Assembly: GCA_022072175.1 (NCBI GenBank)
Contig: JAJVIE010000003.1
Location: 244,598 to 308,597 of the forward strand
Length of the DNA: 64,000 nucleotides
Direction: 5' to 3'
From: Candidatus Omnitrophota bacterium
GTDB lineage: Bacteria > Omnitrophota > Gorgyraeia > 2-02-FULL-51-18
The notes below the pieces were generated by a model. It searched no databases and had not been told where the DNA came from. It worked only from the letters and a program-made list of their open reading frames with translations. A program made the position numbers and the translations under genes. Shown here in pieces: positions 14,725 through 26,980 of the stretch; the stretch's first letter is position 1; every line of letters starts with the position of its first letter.

Positions 14725-16791
14725 ATGAAGAAAAAACAGCGCCGGCATATCCTCGACAACGCCCGTCAGCGCTCCGCCGAGCAGTTGGCCTCCGAGTTGG
14801 GGTTGCCGCTCAGCGAGGTCCGGCGTGTGCTGGCCGAGGCCGGTCCCGCCGCGGCGCCGACATCCGCCTCGACGGCCGTCGTGACCGCCGGACCGCAGGG
14901 CCCGAGCTGGCGGCACATGGGGTTGGTGGCCGCAGTCGCGCTGGCATTGCGGGCGGTCCATCTGGCGGTCGTGCGGAACACTCCGCTCGACGACCGCGAG
15001 TTCATCCTCGACTCCGCCTACTACCTCCGCTGTGCCGAAGCGATCGCCGCGGGGAGGTTCTTCGACCCCGAATCCGTCTACGGCAGTCCGCTGTATCCTT
15101 TTTATCTGGCTCTCTCCCAGGCGGTCACGGGAAGTCCCGTGCTGGCCCGTCTGGTCCAGGTGGTGTTGGACGCCTGTACCGCCGGGATGGTCTATCGACT
15201 GTGCGTGCGTTTGAGCGGATCGCGCAAAGCGGGGCTCCTGGCCGGAGGATTGTACGCCGCCTATGGGCTGGCGATCTTTTATTCGGCCCTCTATCTGGAC
15301 GTCACGTTGGTGACGGCGTTCAGCGTCCTTCTTGTTTCTCTGATGGTCGAGGCCCAGGAGACACGCCGGACGTCGTATTGGCTGGCCGCGGGAGCGGTCG
15401 CGGGGCTCGTGCTCGCCCTCAAGACGAACTTACTGCTGTTCGTTCCGGTCTGGTTGGTGTGGGTCGCTCGTCACAAGGCCGACGAACGCGCGGCGTTGCT
15501 GCGCGGAACCGGCTGGATGGTGTTGGCCGCCGCCCTGACCCTGGCGCCGTTCGCGGCGCGCAACCTCAAGATGGACGGACGCTTCTCGCCGTTCCCGACG
15601 CACGGGGGATTGAATTTCTACATCGGCAACAACCCCGACGCCACGGGACGCTACATGCGGTTGCCTGGGATCTCCGATGAGCCGATCCGCCAGATCCGCG
15701 ATTCGCACCGGCAGGCCGAGCAGGCACTGGGCCGGACGGTATCGGCGGCCGAGGCTTCATCCTACTGGATGAAGCGGTCGACCGACTGGATCGCGTCGGA
15801 CCCGGGCGCTTACGCGGCGGTGCTGCTGCGTAAGGCGGGGCTCCTGCTCGACCGCCAGGAACTGCCGTCCAACACCAACTACGAGTTCTGCCGGCGCTTC
15901 TCGGCGGTGCTGTCGGCGCCGCTGGCCGGGTTCGGGCTCGTGGCTCCGCTGGCGTTCGTGGGGCTGTCCCTCTGGTGGTCCGGAGGCGGGCGGAAGGCCC
16001 GTCCGGTCGTGCTCTATGTGGCGGCCTATGCGGCGTCGGTCATCCTGCTGTTCGTCACCGACCGCTACCGCTTCCCGGTCGTGCCGTTCCTGGCTGCCGC
16101 GGCCGGATGGGGAGGCGTGTGGCTGTGGGAGACCGCCCGCGACCCGCGGTCGCGCTACCGGCTGTTGACGCCCGGCGCGGTGCTTCTGGTGTCGCTGATC
16201 GCGGTCAACGCGGGCACCGTGATGGGTGGCGAGAAGTATTCGACCGATTACAGCAATCTCGGTAATGTCCTCGAGCGGGAAGGGCGCTCGGCCGAAGCGC
16301 TCGAAGCCTATCTCAAGGCCGTGGAGCTGGCGCCCGACAACGCGGCGGCGATCTATAATCTGGCCAACGCCTATGACGAGCGCGGGGATCTCGAGAGCGC
16401 CCAAAAACACTATCTCCAGGCCATCGAAAAGGACCCGACGTACGTCGATGCGCTGTACAACCTGGCGTTGATCCTCCGTAAGAAGGGCAACCTGGACGGA
16501 GCCGAGCGCGCGTACCGGGACATCTTGGCGGTCAACCCGGCCTACGATCGAGCGTACTACAGCCTCGGCAACGTCCAGTTGCAGAAGGGAAGGCCTCGGG
16601 CGGCCCGCGGCCATTTCGAAGAAGCCCTGAGGATCAACCCCGCCAACACGGGCGCGCTGATCGGGCTGGCGCAGATGGATCTGGCCGAAGGCCGTCGAGC
16701 GGAGGCCATCGAGCTCTATCGTAAGGTCCTCAAGATCAAGCCCGATCACGACAAAGCGCGCGCCGCGCTCGCGGAACTCGGGCAGAGCTAG
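14725..16791 (+). CDS. GT-C type membrane glycosyltransferase with C-terminal TPR repeats
   Basis: A 688-residue protein. After a basic N-terminus with a small helix-turn-like segment (residues 15-35), about ten membrane helices follow (70-500). The first periplasmic loop has PLDDREFILDSAYY, placing an acidic pair where GT39/ArnT-like enzymes keep their catalytic Asp residues. The segment after residue 515 consists of about five TPR units (NLGNVLEREGRSAEALEAY, NLANAYDERGDLESAQKHY and so on). This suggests a polyprenyl-phosphate-sugar transferase acting on envelope glycans or proteins, with TPRs for protein contact. It is followed after 3 bases by a GT2 glycosyltransferase. The exact substrate is unknown. 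Confidence 0.8.
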   Translation: MKKKQRRHILDNARQRSAEQLASELGLPLSEVRRVLAEAGPAAAPTSASTAVVTAGPQGPSWRHMGLVAAVALALRAVHLAVVRNTPLDDREFILDSAYYLRCAEAIAAGRFFDPESVYGSPLYPFYLALSQAVTGSPVLARLVQVVLDACTAGMVYRLCVRLSGSRKAGLLAGGLYAAYGLAIFYSALYLDVTLVTAFSVLLVSLMVEAQETRRTSYWLAAGAVAGLVLALKTNLLLFVPVWLVWVARHKADERAALLRGTGWMVLAAALTLAPFAARNLKMDGRFSPFPTHGGLNFYIGNNPDATGRYMRLPGISDEPIRQIRDSHRQAEQALGRTVSAAEASSYWMKRSTDWIASDPGAYAAVLLRKAGLLLDRQELPSNTNYEFCRRFSAVLSAPLAGFGLVAPLAFVGLSLWWSGGGRKARPVVLYVAAYAASVILLFVTDRYRFPVVPFLAAAAGWGGVWLWETARDPRSRYRLLTPGAVLLVSLIAVNAGTVMGGEKYSTDYSNLGNVLEREGRSAEALEAYLKAVELAPDNAAAIYNLANAYDERGDLESAQKHYLQAIEKDPTYVDALYNLALILRKKGNLDGAERAYRDILAVNPAYDRAYYSLGNVQLQKGRPRAARGHFEEALRINPANTGALIGLAQMDLAEGRRAEAIELYRKVLKIKPDHDKARAALAELGQS

Positions 16792-16794
16792 GGC

Positions 16795-17949
16795 ATGCAC
16801 TGGGCGCTCTGGATCGCGGGCGCTCCGCTCGTCTACTGGCTGACCGGAGGCCTGCTGACGAGTCTTCTGACCTACCTGTACGTACCCCGCCTGCGTCCGG
16901 AGCCTCACGGCGGAGCTGTCGCTCATGCGCCCCTGGTCAGTGTGATCCTTTCGGCTCGGGACGAAGAAAGACGCATCGGCGAGGCCGTCCGATCGCTGTT
17001 GGCCCAGGACTACCCGCATCTGGAAGTGATCGTCGTCAACGACCGCTCTACGGACCGGACCGCGGAGGTGTTGGCGGGCATCGAGGACCGGCGCTTGCGT
17101 GTGTTGAGCGTTCGCGATCTACCGACAGGTTGGCTGGGCAAGACGCATGGGTTGTGGGCCGGTTACCGGGCCTCCAAGGGCGAGCTCTTGCTCTTCACGG
17201 ACGCGGACGTGATCTACCGCCCGGAGTCCGTACGGACGGCAGTCGCCTGCCTTGAGAAACGCGGGCTCGATGACCTGACGCTGTTCCCGGGCCTGGAGTT
17301 GAGGAGTTATCTCGAAGCGATGTTCGTGACGTATTTCACGATCGTGTTCAACCTGCGCTATCAGCCGTGGGCCGCCCGATGGACCTGGTCGCCGTACTAT
17401 GTGGGTATCGGCGCGTTCCAGTTGATCCGGCGCTCGGCCTATGAGCGGTCCGGAACGCATCAGGCGGTGGCGCTGGATGTCGCCGATGACATGATGTTGG
17501 GGCGGGCCCTCAAGCGATCCGGAGCCAGGCAGATGGCGGCTTTCGGGACCGATCTGATCCGGGTCCGCTGGGTCGAGGGACTGGCGGGCGTCTGGGAGGC
17601 CTTGCGCAAGAACGCCTACCGCGGCGTCAATTACAGCACCGCGGCGCTCATCGCCTCTACGGTGATGATCCTGATCGTGGACCTGGCTCCGGTGGCCGGC
17701 CTCTTCTGTCCGGACCCGGCGGTCCGGACGATGAGCGCGGTCTGTCTGGGCCTCATCGCGCTGATCTACGCGCTGGGCGCACTGCATACGGCCTGGGCTC
17801 CGTGGTGCGCGCCCGCGCACCCGCTTGCCGGAACGCTGTTCGTGATCATCCTGTGGCGCTCGGCGATCTGCGCCTGGATCGAGGGGGGCGTGCGCTGGCG
17901 GGGGACGCTCTATCCGCTCAAGGACCTCCGCGCCCAACTGCGCCGCTAG
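16795..17949 (+). CDS. Family 2 glycosyltransferase, membrane-associated
   Basis: A 384-residue protein with an N-terminal hydrophobic segment (about 5-28) and a GT-A domain: VSVILSARDEERRIGEAV, VNDRSTDRT, GWLGKTHGLWAGY, and the metal-binding DADV at about 139-142. Three hydrophobic segments end the protein. The WLGKTHGL motif and the topology recall the HpnB/CrtQ-like group that glycosylates hopanoid or carotenoid lipids, so a lipid acceptor is possible. It is co-transcribed with the TPR glycosyltransferase. The substrate remains uncertain. Confidence 0.85.
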   Translation: MHWALWIAGAPLVYWLTGGLLTSLLTYLYVPRLRPEPHGGAVAHAPLVSVILSARDEERRIGEAVRSLLAQDYPHLEVIVVNDRSTDRTAEVLAGIEDRRLRVLSVRDLPTGWLGKTHGLWAGYRASKGELLLFTDADVIYRPESVRTAVACLEKRGLDDLTLFPGLELRSYLEAMFVTYFTIVFNLRYQPWAARWTWSPYYVGIGAFQLIRRSAYERSGTHQAVALDVADDMMLGRALKRSGARQMAAFGTDLIRVRWVEGLAGVWEALRKNAYRGVNYSTAALIASTVMILIVDLAPVAGLFCPDPAVRTMSAVCLGLIALIYALGALHTAWAPWCAPAHPLAGTLFVIILWRSAICAWIEGGVRWRGTLYPLKDLRAQLRR

Positions 17950-17964
17950 ACCCGCTTCGCCGTC

Positions 17965-17993
17965 TTTACGCGGGCTCCGACAGCGGATATAAT
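17965..17993 (+). promoter_or_regulatory. Promoter of the Mrp/NBP35 operon
   Basis: TTTACG (17965-17970), 17-base spacer, perfect TATAAT (17988-17993), 16 bases before the ATG at 18010. Confidence 0.65.
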
Positions 17994-18009
17994 AGCGGGA
18001 CACTCAGCC

Positions 18010-19383
18010 ATGTTCTCGACTCAAAACAACCTCAAGTCCATGCAGGATAAAGCCTTAGAGTCGCTCCGTGCCGTCATGGACCCCGACTTGGGTAAGGATA
18101 TCGTGACGCTCGGCTTCGTCAAAGAGCTCAGCGTCGACCCTAAGGGTGTCGCCACATGCACGATCGAGCTGACGACACCGGCCTGCCCGGTCAAGGACCA
18201 ACTGCGCGATCAAGCGCGTCAGGCCCTCACCTCTGTGCCCGGCGTCAGTGAAGCTCGTGTGCAGATGACCGCCCAAGTGCGGCCCCTGTCCGCTCCAGCG
18301 CGGGACCGGCTGGTACCGCAGGTGCGCAACATCATCCCCGTAGCCAGTGGCAAGGGCGGGGTGGGTAAGTCGACCCTGAGCGCCAACCTCGCCGTCGCTC
18401 TGGCGCTCGACGGCGCGCGCGTCGGCCTGATGGACGCCGATGTCTACGGTCCGAGCATTCCCGCGATGCTCGGCATCAACGAGAAGCCCGGTTCGGACGG
18501 ACATCGCATCTTCCCGGTGGAGAGGCACGGCATCAAGATCATCTCCATGGGGTTCTTCGTCCCGCAGAACGACGCGGTCATCTGGAGAGGGCCCATGCTG
18601 CACAAGATGGTGCAGGATTTCCTCGGAGTGGTGGACTGGGGTGAGCTCGACTATCTGATCGTCGATCTGCCGCCCGGCACCGGCGACATCCAGTTGAGCC
18701 TGTGCCAATCCATCCCGGTCACCGGCGCGGTCATCGTCTCGACGCCTCAGGACGTGGCCTGGCAGGTCGCGCAGAAAGCCATCGTGATGTTCGACAAGTT
18801 ACAGGCACCCGTCCTCGGCATCATCGAGAACATGAGCCGCCATGTCTGCTCCAAGTGCTCTCATGAGGAAGCCATCTTCGGGGAGGGCGGCGCGCGCAGA
18901 GCGGCGGCCCAGTTGGGCATCCCGATGCTCGGCGAGGTGCCGCTGGTGACCCGCCTGCGGGCGGCCTCCGACGCGGGTGTCCCTCTGGTGCTCTCGGATC
19001 CCGCCCACCCGGCCGCCCAGGCCCTGCGCGGGGCCGCCCGCGCGCTCGCGGCGGGTGTGAGCGTGCGCAATCTCTCCGCCGACGAGCGCCCGCGCGCCGC
19101 CAAGGTCGACGCGGCGGGCCTGGCTGAGATCAGCATCGAATGGACCGACGGCAAGCGTACGGTCCAGCGCGCCCGGGACCTGCGCCTGGCGTGTCCGTGC
19201 GCGGCGTGCGTGGACGAGATCACCGGCGAGCGGACCCTGCGTCCCGAGTCGGTGCCCGACACGCTCACGGCCGTGAGCGTTCACCCGGTGGGCCGCTACG
19301 CGCTGCAGTTCGTCTGGAGCGACGGCCACTCGACGGGGTTGTACGGTCACACCTACCTGCGCCGTCTGGCGGGTCTGTCATGA
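18010..19383 (+). CDS. Mrp/NBP35 (ApbC) iron-sulfur carrier ATPase with DUF59 and DUF971 domains
   Basis: A 457-residue cytosolic P-loop ATPase that binds and transfers Fe-S clusters. The N-terminal MIP18/DUF59 domain (about 1-95) has TPACPVKD with its conserved Cys. The Walker A loop SGKGGVGKST is at 113-122, followed by a Walker B-like YLIVDLPPGTGD. The bridging cluster motif is CSKC (C280, C283). The last 90 residues form a DUF971 domain with CPCAACVDE. The DUF59-Mrp-DUF971 fusion is a known bacterial arrangement. The stop overlaps the next gene by 4 bases. Confidence 0.93.
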   Translation: MFSTQNNLKSMQDKALESLRAVMDPDLGKDIVTLGFVKELSVDPKGVATCTIELTTPACPVKDQLRDQARQALTSVPGVSEARVQMTAQVRPLSAPARDRLVPQVRNIIPVASGKGGVGKSTLSANLAVALALDGARVGLMDADVYGPSIPAMLGINEKPGSDGHRIFPVERHGIKIISMGFFVPQNDAVIWRGPMLHKMVQDFLGVVDWGELDYLIVDLPPGTGDIQLSLCQSIPVTGAVIVSTPQDVAWQVAQKAIVMFDKLQAPVLGIIENMSRHVCSKCSHEEAIFGEGGARRAAAQLGIPMLGEVPLVTRLRAASDAGVPLVLSDPAHPAAQALRGAARALAAGVSVRNLSADERPRAAKVDAAGLAEISIEWTDGKRTVQRARDLRLACPCAACVDEITGERTLRPESVPDTLTAVSVHPVGRYALQFVWSDGHSTGLYGHTYLRRLAGLS

Positions 19384-19763
19384 ACGTCGACGAGCGCTTC
19401 CTCGAGGGACTGCATCTGTTCAACGCGGGCGAGTACTACGACTGCCATGAGGTCATCGAGGACCTGTGGCTCGAGACGCCCTCCGAAGACCCGCATCGCA
19501 ATCTCTACAAGGGCGTCATCCAGGCCGCGGCCGCTTACTATCAGTACAACCGCGGCATCCTGAGCGGCGCCATCGGCCTCTATCGTACGGCAGTGCTCTA
19601 CCTCGAGCCTTATACGCCGATCGCGATGGGTCTGGACGTCAAGGGCCTGGTCCATGAGCTGAAGACCGGTTTCGCGCGTCTGGACAAGTGGGACGGCCAA
19701 GGCGACCCTCCGCCCCCGCCCGAAGAGCCCAAGGTCTTTTTCTCAGAAGAAGCCGAGGTCTGA
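19380..19763 (+). CDS. DUF309-family helical protein
   Basis: A 127-residue soluble protein starting in an ATGA overlap with the Mrp gene. It has the family signature FNAGEYYDCHEVIEDLW early, then YKGVIQAAAAYYQYNRG. DUF309 proteins are small all-helical proteins with conserved HExxE-like residues (here CHEVIEDLW); the biochemical role is unknown. The C-terminal 25 residues are Pro- and acid-rich. Coupling to an Fe-S carrier suggests a role near metal or cluster metabolism, but this is inference. Confidence 0.85.
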   Translation: MNVDERFLEGLHLFNAGEYYDCHEVIEDLWLETPSEDPHRNLYKGVIQAAAAYYQYNRGILSGAIGLYRTAVLYLEPYTPIAMGLDVKGLVHELKTGFARLDKWDGQGDPPPPPEEPKVFFSEEAEV

Positions 19764-19766
19764 GCC

Positions 19767-20303
19767 GTGGACATGCAGAGCGCCTGGCAGAAGGCCGTGG
19801 ACACGACCCGCTTGCTCCGTCCTCGCATCCAGCCGCTGAGGACCTTCGAGTCCACGAAGGTCCCCTATATCTTCCTGGCGCCGTCCTCGGTCAACCGGGG
19901 CGATACGGTCGTGCGCAAAGGCGAGGTCGTCGTCGAGAAGCCCTCGATCGTTCTGCCGATGGGTCTGCCGCAGTTCGAGGGATTCGAGCTCGAGGAAGGG
20001 ATGGCGCTCAACGAGGACCTGTTCAAGAGCTTCCTTCTGGTGCGCGGCGTCAAGCTGCCTTCGATGAAGTACCACAACACCACCGGCACGCTCGAGGTGC
20101 GCGACGGGTCGCTCGACTCGGCCATCGCGCACTACAGGAACCATCTGGGCCGCAGTGAGGATACCCATACCGGGCTTCTGGCGGGCGAGGAGGATGTGTG
20201 GCCGCTGGCGGTGCTGATCCTGGTGTGCCAGCAGGTGGCGCGCTCGGCGCCCGGAGACCTCAAGAACCTGCTCGAAGAGCCTCCGTTGCCGGGGCTCTCC
20301 TAG
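19767..20303 (+). CDS. Conserved-looking protein of unknown function after DUF309
   Basis: A 178-residue soluble protein with a GTG start 3 bases after the DUF309 gene. No signal peptide, membrane helix or Cys cluster is present. The N-terminal half has beta-type segments (VPYIFLAPSSVNRGDTVVRK, VEKPSIVLP). A middle acidic region contains FEGFELEEGMALNEDLFKSF, and the C-terminus is helical (VWPLAVLILVCQQVAR). I recognise no family. It ends 2 bases from the convergent yjbQ gene. Confidence 0.7.
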   Translation: MDMQSAWQKAVDTTRLLRPRIQPLRTFESTKVPYIFLAPSSVNRGDTVVRKGEVVVEKPSIVLPMGLPQFEGFELEEGMALNEDLFKSFLLVRGVKLPSMKYHNTTGTLEVRDGSLDSAIAHYRNHLGRSEDTHTGLLAGEEDVWPLAVLILVCQQVARSAPGDLKNLLEEPPLPGLS

Positions 20304-20305
20304 GA

Positions 20306-20722
20306 CTACTCTCCGATCACCTTGACCAGGATCCGCTTGGGTCTCTGGCCGTCGAACTCCGCGTAGAAGATCCTCTCCCACGTCCCGAAGTCCAGCTTGC
20401 CCTCGGTGATGGCCACGACCACCTCGCGTCCGAAGAGCTGGCGCTTGAGGTGCGCGTCTCCGTTGTCCTCGCCGGTGGCGTGGTGGCGGTAACCGTCAGG
20501 ATCGTACGGGGCGGTCTTCTCGAGAAAATCATCGAAATCCCGGATCAGTCCCGACTCATCGTCGTTGATATAGCAGCTGGCCGTGATGTGCATCGGATTG
20601 ACGAGGACCAGTCCCTCGCGGATACCCGACTTGCGGACGATCTCCTCGACCATGGGCGTGATGTTGATGTACTCGCGCCGCTTCCGGGTGTGGACCTGCA
20701 GGACCTCGCGGTGGGATTTCAA
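20306..20722 (-). CDS. yjbQ: YjbQ/UPF0047 family protein (secondary thiamine-phosphate synthase-like)
   Basis: A 138-residue protein with a TTG start right after the DUF4139 gene (1-base gap). Motifs [36 protein letters not shown] and [16 protein letters not shown] are diagnostic for the UPF0047 fold with conserved His and Asp residues. Some members show weak thiamine-phosphate synthase activity; the physiological role is not settled. Confidence 0.92.
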   Translation of the reverse strand: MKSHREVLQVHTRKRREYINITPMVEEIVRKSGIREGLVLVNPMHITASCYINDDESGLIRDFDDFLEKTAPYDPDGYRHHATGEDNGDAHLKRQLFGREVVVAITEGKLDFGTWERIFYAEFDGQRPKRILVKVIGE

Positions 20723-20723
20723 G

Positions 20724-22382
20724 CTAGACGCCGACGACGGGCTTGTCCGCGGGGTAGCTCACCTCGAATTGGAACTCCACGGACTTCTTCTCGCGGGGCT
20801 TGAGGTCCAGCTCCCAACGCAGGATACCGAGGTCCTTGCGTTCGGCCGGTTGGGGGGAGGCGGAGGAGAGCTCCGACTTGACCTCCTCGTTGCGCGAGAC
20901 GGGCAGTTGGTCGTACACGGAGACCTTGGAGGGCGTGTCCTTGTAGTTCTCCACGTCCACGCGGTAGGCGTAGGTCTTCTTGCCGCGCAGGCCGAGGAGA
21001 CCCTTGCCGCCTTTGTCCTTCAGCTCCACGCGCTTGACGCGGATATCCTCATCGATGCCCAGGTACAGGTCGAAGGTCTCTCCGCGGCCGACGGCCCCGA
21101 TCGAGGACTTGCCGAGATAAACACCGCCGGAGAACACCGATACGGATCCCGCCGCAAGCGGATACTCGAGCTCGTTGGTGATCTTGGAGTGCAGGTAGGC
21201 GGAGCTCGAGAGCTTCGGTGTGGTCTCGTAGTCGAGCACCGCCTTGAGGCGGGAGGTCGACAGTTGCGACCGGTACGAGCGGTTGTCGCTGAGCACGGTC
21301 GTGGTCTTGGGCGCGACGAAGGTCACGGCTCCCTGTTCGAAGGACTGCGCGGCCTGCGCGACATCGGCCTCGATCGGCGCGGTCTCCATGTCGGCGGAGG
21401 CGGCCATCATCGCGGCCGGGGCGGCGCTACCGAGGACGTTCTCCCTGGAGGCTTTGCGCGCGTAAGTTTGGGACTTCTCGTAGGTGACGGGCTGATGGAT
21501 GTCGACGTACCAAGGCGCAAGCTCCGGCATGCGGGCTCCCAGTGACGGGCGGGCGGTCGACAGCGAGAGCCGCACATCCTTCCAATCTTCTCCGGACCAT
21601 TGCCGGACGTTGCCGAAAGCCACGAGGTCGCAGGTGCCGTCCTTGGGCAGGACACGGGCCTCGTAGGAGATATGCCAGGTCGCTTGCGCCAGCAGGTACG
21701 CCAGCTCGACCCGGAAAGAGGTCTTGGCCGCGCACTCGAGGGTTACGATGACGTCGCGTTCCCCGATGGAGCGTCCGCGGCCCGCTTCCTGCAGGCGGCG
21801 TTCGGCAGCCTCGATCTCGCGATGCTTGGCCTCCGCGGCTTTCTGGATCTCGAGGGACCTGGCGCCGTTCTTCTCGTAAGCGTCGTAAAGGAAGTCCGAC
21901 AGCGGGGTCCAGTCGGCCGGAGCGGAGGCGCGGGTCATGATCTCCTTGGGGACCTGAACGCGGGAGAAGTCCCGCACGGAGTCGAGGAAGATCTTCTGGT
22001 CCGCCGCCGCCTGAGAGCGGGACTCGATCGCGCGCAGTTCCAGGCGCAGACGCTCAAGGTCCGCCAGAAGGGCATTGACGGTCTCGTCAGTACCGGCGGC
22101 GTCGTACCGTGCGCGGACCTCGGCGCCCTGCACCGTGACCGGCGAGGAGCCCTCTCCGCGCACCCGAAGCGAGTCTTCGATGAGACCCGCCGGCAGTCCG
22201 GCGAACACGATCTCGTGCGTTCCCGCCGCGGGTAGCTCGACCGAAGCGGAGCGGGTCACGTACGCCCGGTCGGGGTAGACCGTGACGGCGTCGATCCGGG
22301 AGTCCGCCAGGATCTCGGCGGCGCGCGCCGGCAGGGTGAGGGTGAGCAGGGCCAGTGTGAGCCGGAGAGCGCGGTGCGTCAT
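20724..22382 (-). CDS. MuiA-like protein with DUF4140 and DUF4139 domains, exported
   Basis: A 552-residue protein with an N-terminal signal peptide ([20 protein letters not shown]). The DUF4140 region comes first ([15 protein letters not shown] and [13 protein letters not shown]), then a helical coiled-coil section (about 95-200). A beta-rich DUF4139 domain runs to the end ([19 protein letters not shown], and [19 protein letters not shown] near the C-terminus). Members are envelope proteins of unknown biochemistry; the name comes from a mucoidy inhibitor. It is transcribed with yjbQ downstream. Confidence 0.88.
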   Translation of the reverse strand: MTHRALRLTLALLTLTLPARAAEILADSRIDAVTVYPDRAYVTRSASVELPAAGTHEIVFAGLPAGLIEDSLRVRGEGSSPVTVQGAEVRARYDAAGTDETVNALLADLERLRLELRAIESRSQAAADQKIFLDSVRDFSRVQVPKEIMTRASAPADWTPLSDFLYDAYEKNGARSLEIQKAAEAKHREIEAAERRLQEAGRGRSIGERDVIVTLECAAKTSFRVELAYLLAQATWHISYEARVLPKDGTCDLVAFGNVRQWSGEDWKDVRLSLSTARPSLGARMPELAPWYVDIHQPVTYEKSQTYARKASRENVLGSAAPAAMMAASADMETAPIEADVAQAAQSFEQGAVTFVAPKTTTVLSDNRSYRSQLSTSRLKAVLDYETTPKLSSSAYLHSKITNELEYPLAAGSVSVFSGGVYLGKSSIGAVGRGETFDLYLGIDEDIRVKRVELKDKGGKGLLGLRGKKTYAYRVDVENYKDTPSKVSVYDQLPVSRNEEVKSELSSASPQPAERKDLGILRWELDLKPREKKSVEFQFEVSYPADKPVVGV

Positions 22383-22403
22383 CGGGGACTCCTCAGATCG
22401 GGA

Positions 22404-23120
22404 TCAGGTGAACTGTTCGAAGTGGATGCGTTCCTTGGGGACGTTCATCTCGAGAAGGGCCGCCTTGAGCTCCTTGCACATCGGGACCAGTCCACAGCCG
22501 AAGAAGGACACGCCGTCGGTCTTGCCGGTGTACTCGCGCTTGACGATCTCCTGTACATAGGCGGTCTCGCCCTTCCAATCCTTGGGGCGGCTGACGGTCG
22601 GGATGAAGCGGAAGCTCGAATGCTCGCGCGCCAGGGCCTCCCATTCGTCCTTGTAGAGGACGTCGGTCTCATAGCGGTTGCCGAAGATCAGGTCGATCCG
22701 GCTCTTACAGCCGCGCTCGTAGAGGTTCTTGATCATGCTGCGCAGAGGCGCGATGCCGGTGCCGGTGCCGACGAACACCATGTGCGGGGCGAACGGCTCC
22801 TTGAGGTGGAACACACCGTAGGGGAGGCTCGTGCGGATGACGTCACCCTCCTTGAGCTTGAAGAACCAGGTGGAGACGTAACCGCCCTCGACGAGCTTGA
22901 TGGACAGCTCGATCTTGCCCGACAGCGACGGGGAGGAGGCGATGGAGTAGGGCTTCTTGTGCGGCGCCCCTTCCTTCTCGAGGTGGACCATCATGAACTG
23001 ACCGGCGATGAAGCGCGTATCGGCGTCGGCCGGATAGTCGAGCACGAAATGCTTGACCGTCGTGGACAGCGACACGATCTTGGACACCGTCGCGTCGTAG
23101 AACCGGGGTTTCTCAGCCAT
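22404..23120 (-). CDS. Ferredoxin-NADP reductase-like FAD oxidoreductase
   Basis: A 238-residue flavoprotein. The ATG at 23120 is preferred because GGAG lies 7 bases upstream; a start at 23147 would add 9 residues. FAD-binding motif KPYSIASSP, then FIAGQFMMVHLE; nucleotide-binding VGTGTGIAPLRSMI; C-terminal FFGCGLVPMCKEL. The single-chain two-domain layout fits ferredoxin/flavodoxin-NADP reductases and related phenol-hydroxylase-type reductases. There is no 2Fe-2S domain. The partner ferredoxin may be the one encoded at 56.3 kb, but that is conjecture. It sits between muiA and metH. Confidence 0.88.
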   Translation of the reverse strand: MAEKPRFYDATVSKIVSLSTTVKHFVLDYPADADTRFIAGQFMMVHLEKEGAPHKKPYSIASSPSLSGKIELSIKLVEGGYVSTWFFKLKEGDVIRTSLPYGVFHLKEPFAPHMVFVGTGTGIAPLRSMIKNLYERGCKSRIDLIFGNRYETDVLYKDEWEALAREHSSFRFIPTVSRPKDWKGETAYVQEIVKREYTGKTDGVSFFGCGLVPMCKELKAALLEMNVPKERIHFEQFT

Positions 23121-23145
23121 GCAGGTCTCCTGTTGGGTTGAGAGC

Positions 23146-23151
23146 ATTATA
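23146..23151 (-). promoter_or_regulatory. -10 box of the flavoprotein gene
   Basis: TATAAT on the minus strand, 25 bases before the chosen ATG, with a weak -35 (CTGGAC) 17 bases further upstream. Confidence 0.45.
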
Positions 23152-23189
23152 CCGATATCCCGCCGGTCGTCCAGCGGTCCGGGGCAGGT

Positions 23190-26846
<3,657 letters not shown>

Positions 26847-26854
26847 AACGTGTC

Positions 26855-26863
26855 ATTTTACCA
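26855..26863 (-). promoter_or_regulatory. Extended -10 promoter of metH
   Basis: TGGTAAAAT on the minus strand. The -10 hexamer ends 8 bases before the ATG, so the transcript would be leaderless or nearly so. A weak -35 (TTGGGG) lies 17 bases upstream of TAAAAT. Confidence 0.55.
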
Positions 26864-26980
26864 GAGCGGGGGGCCGTCCCCAACTTGGAAGACCTCATCC
26901 CTATAAGCGTGTTTGACTGTTTTTTAGCAAAAGCATCATGTAAACTTCCTAAAGTATTAGTCTAGGAGAACCCCGGGCGC

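Noticed and set aside
26847-26980. Cobalamin or SAM riboswitch upstream of metH
   Set aside because: The region is short, the -10 box sits 8 bases before the ATG, and no B12-box or SAM-type core is seen.
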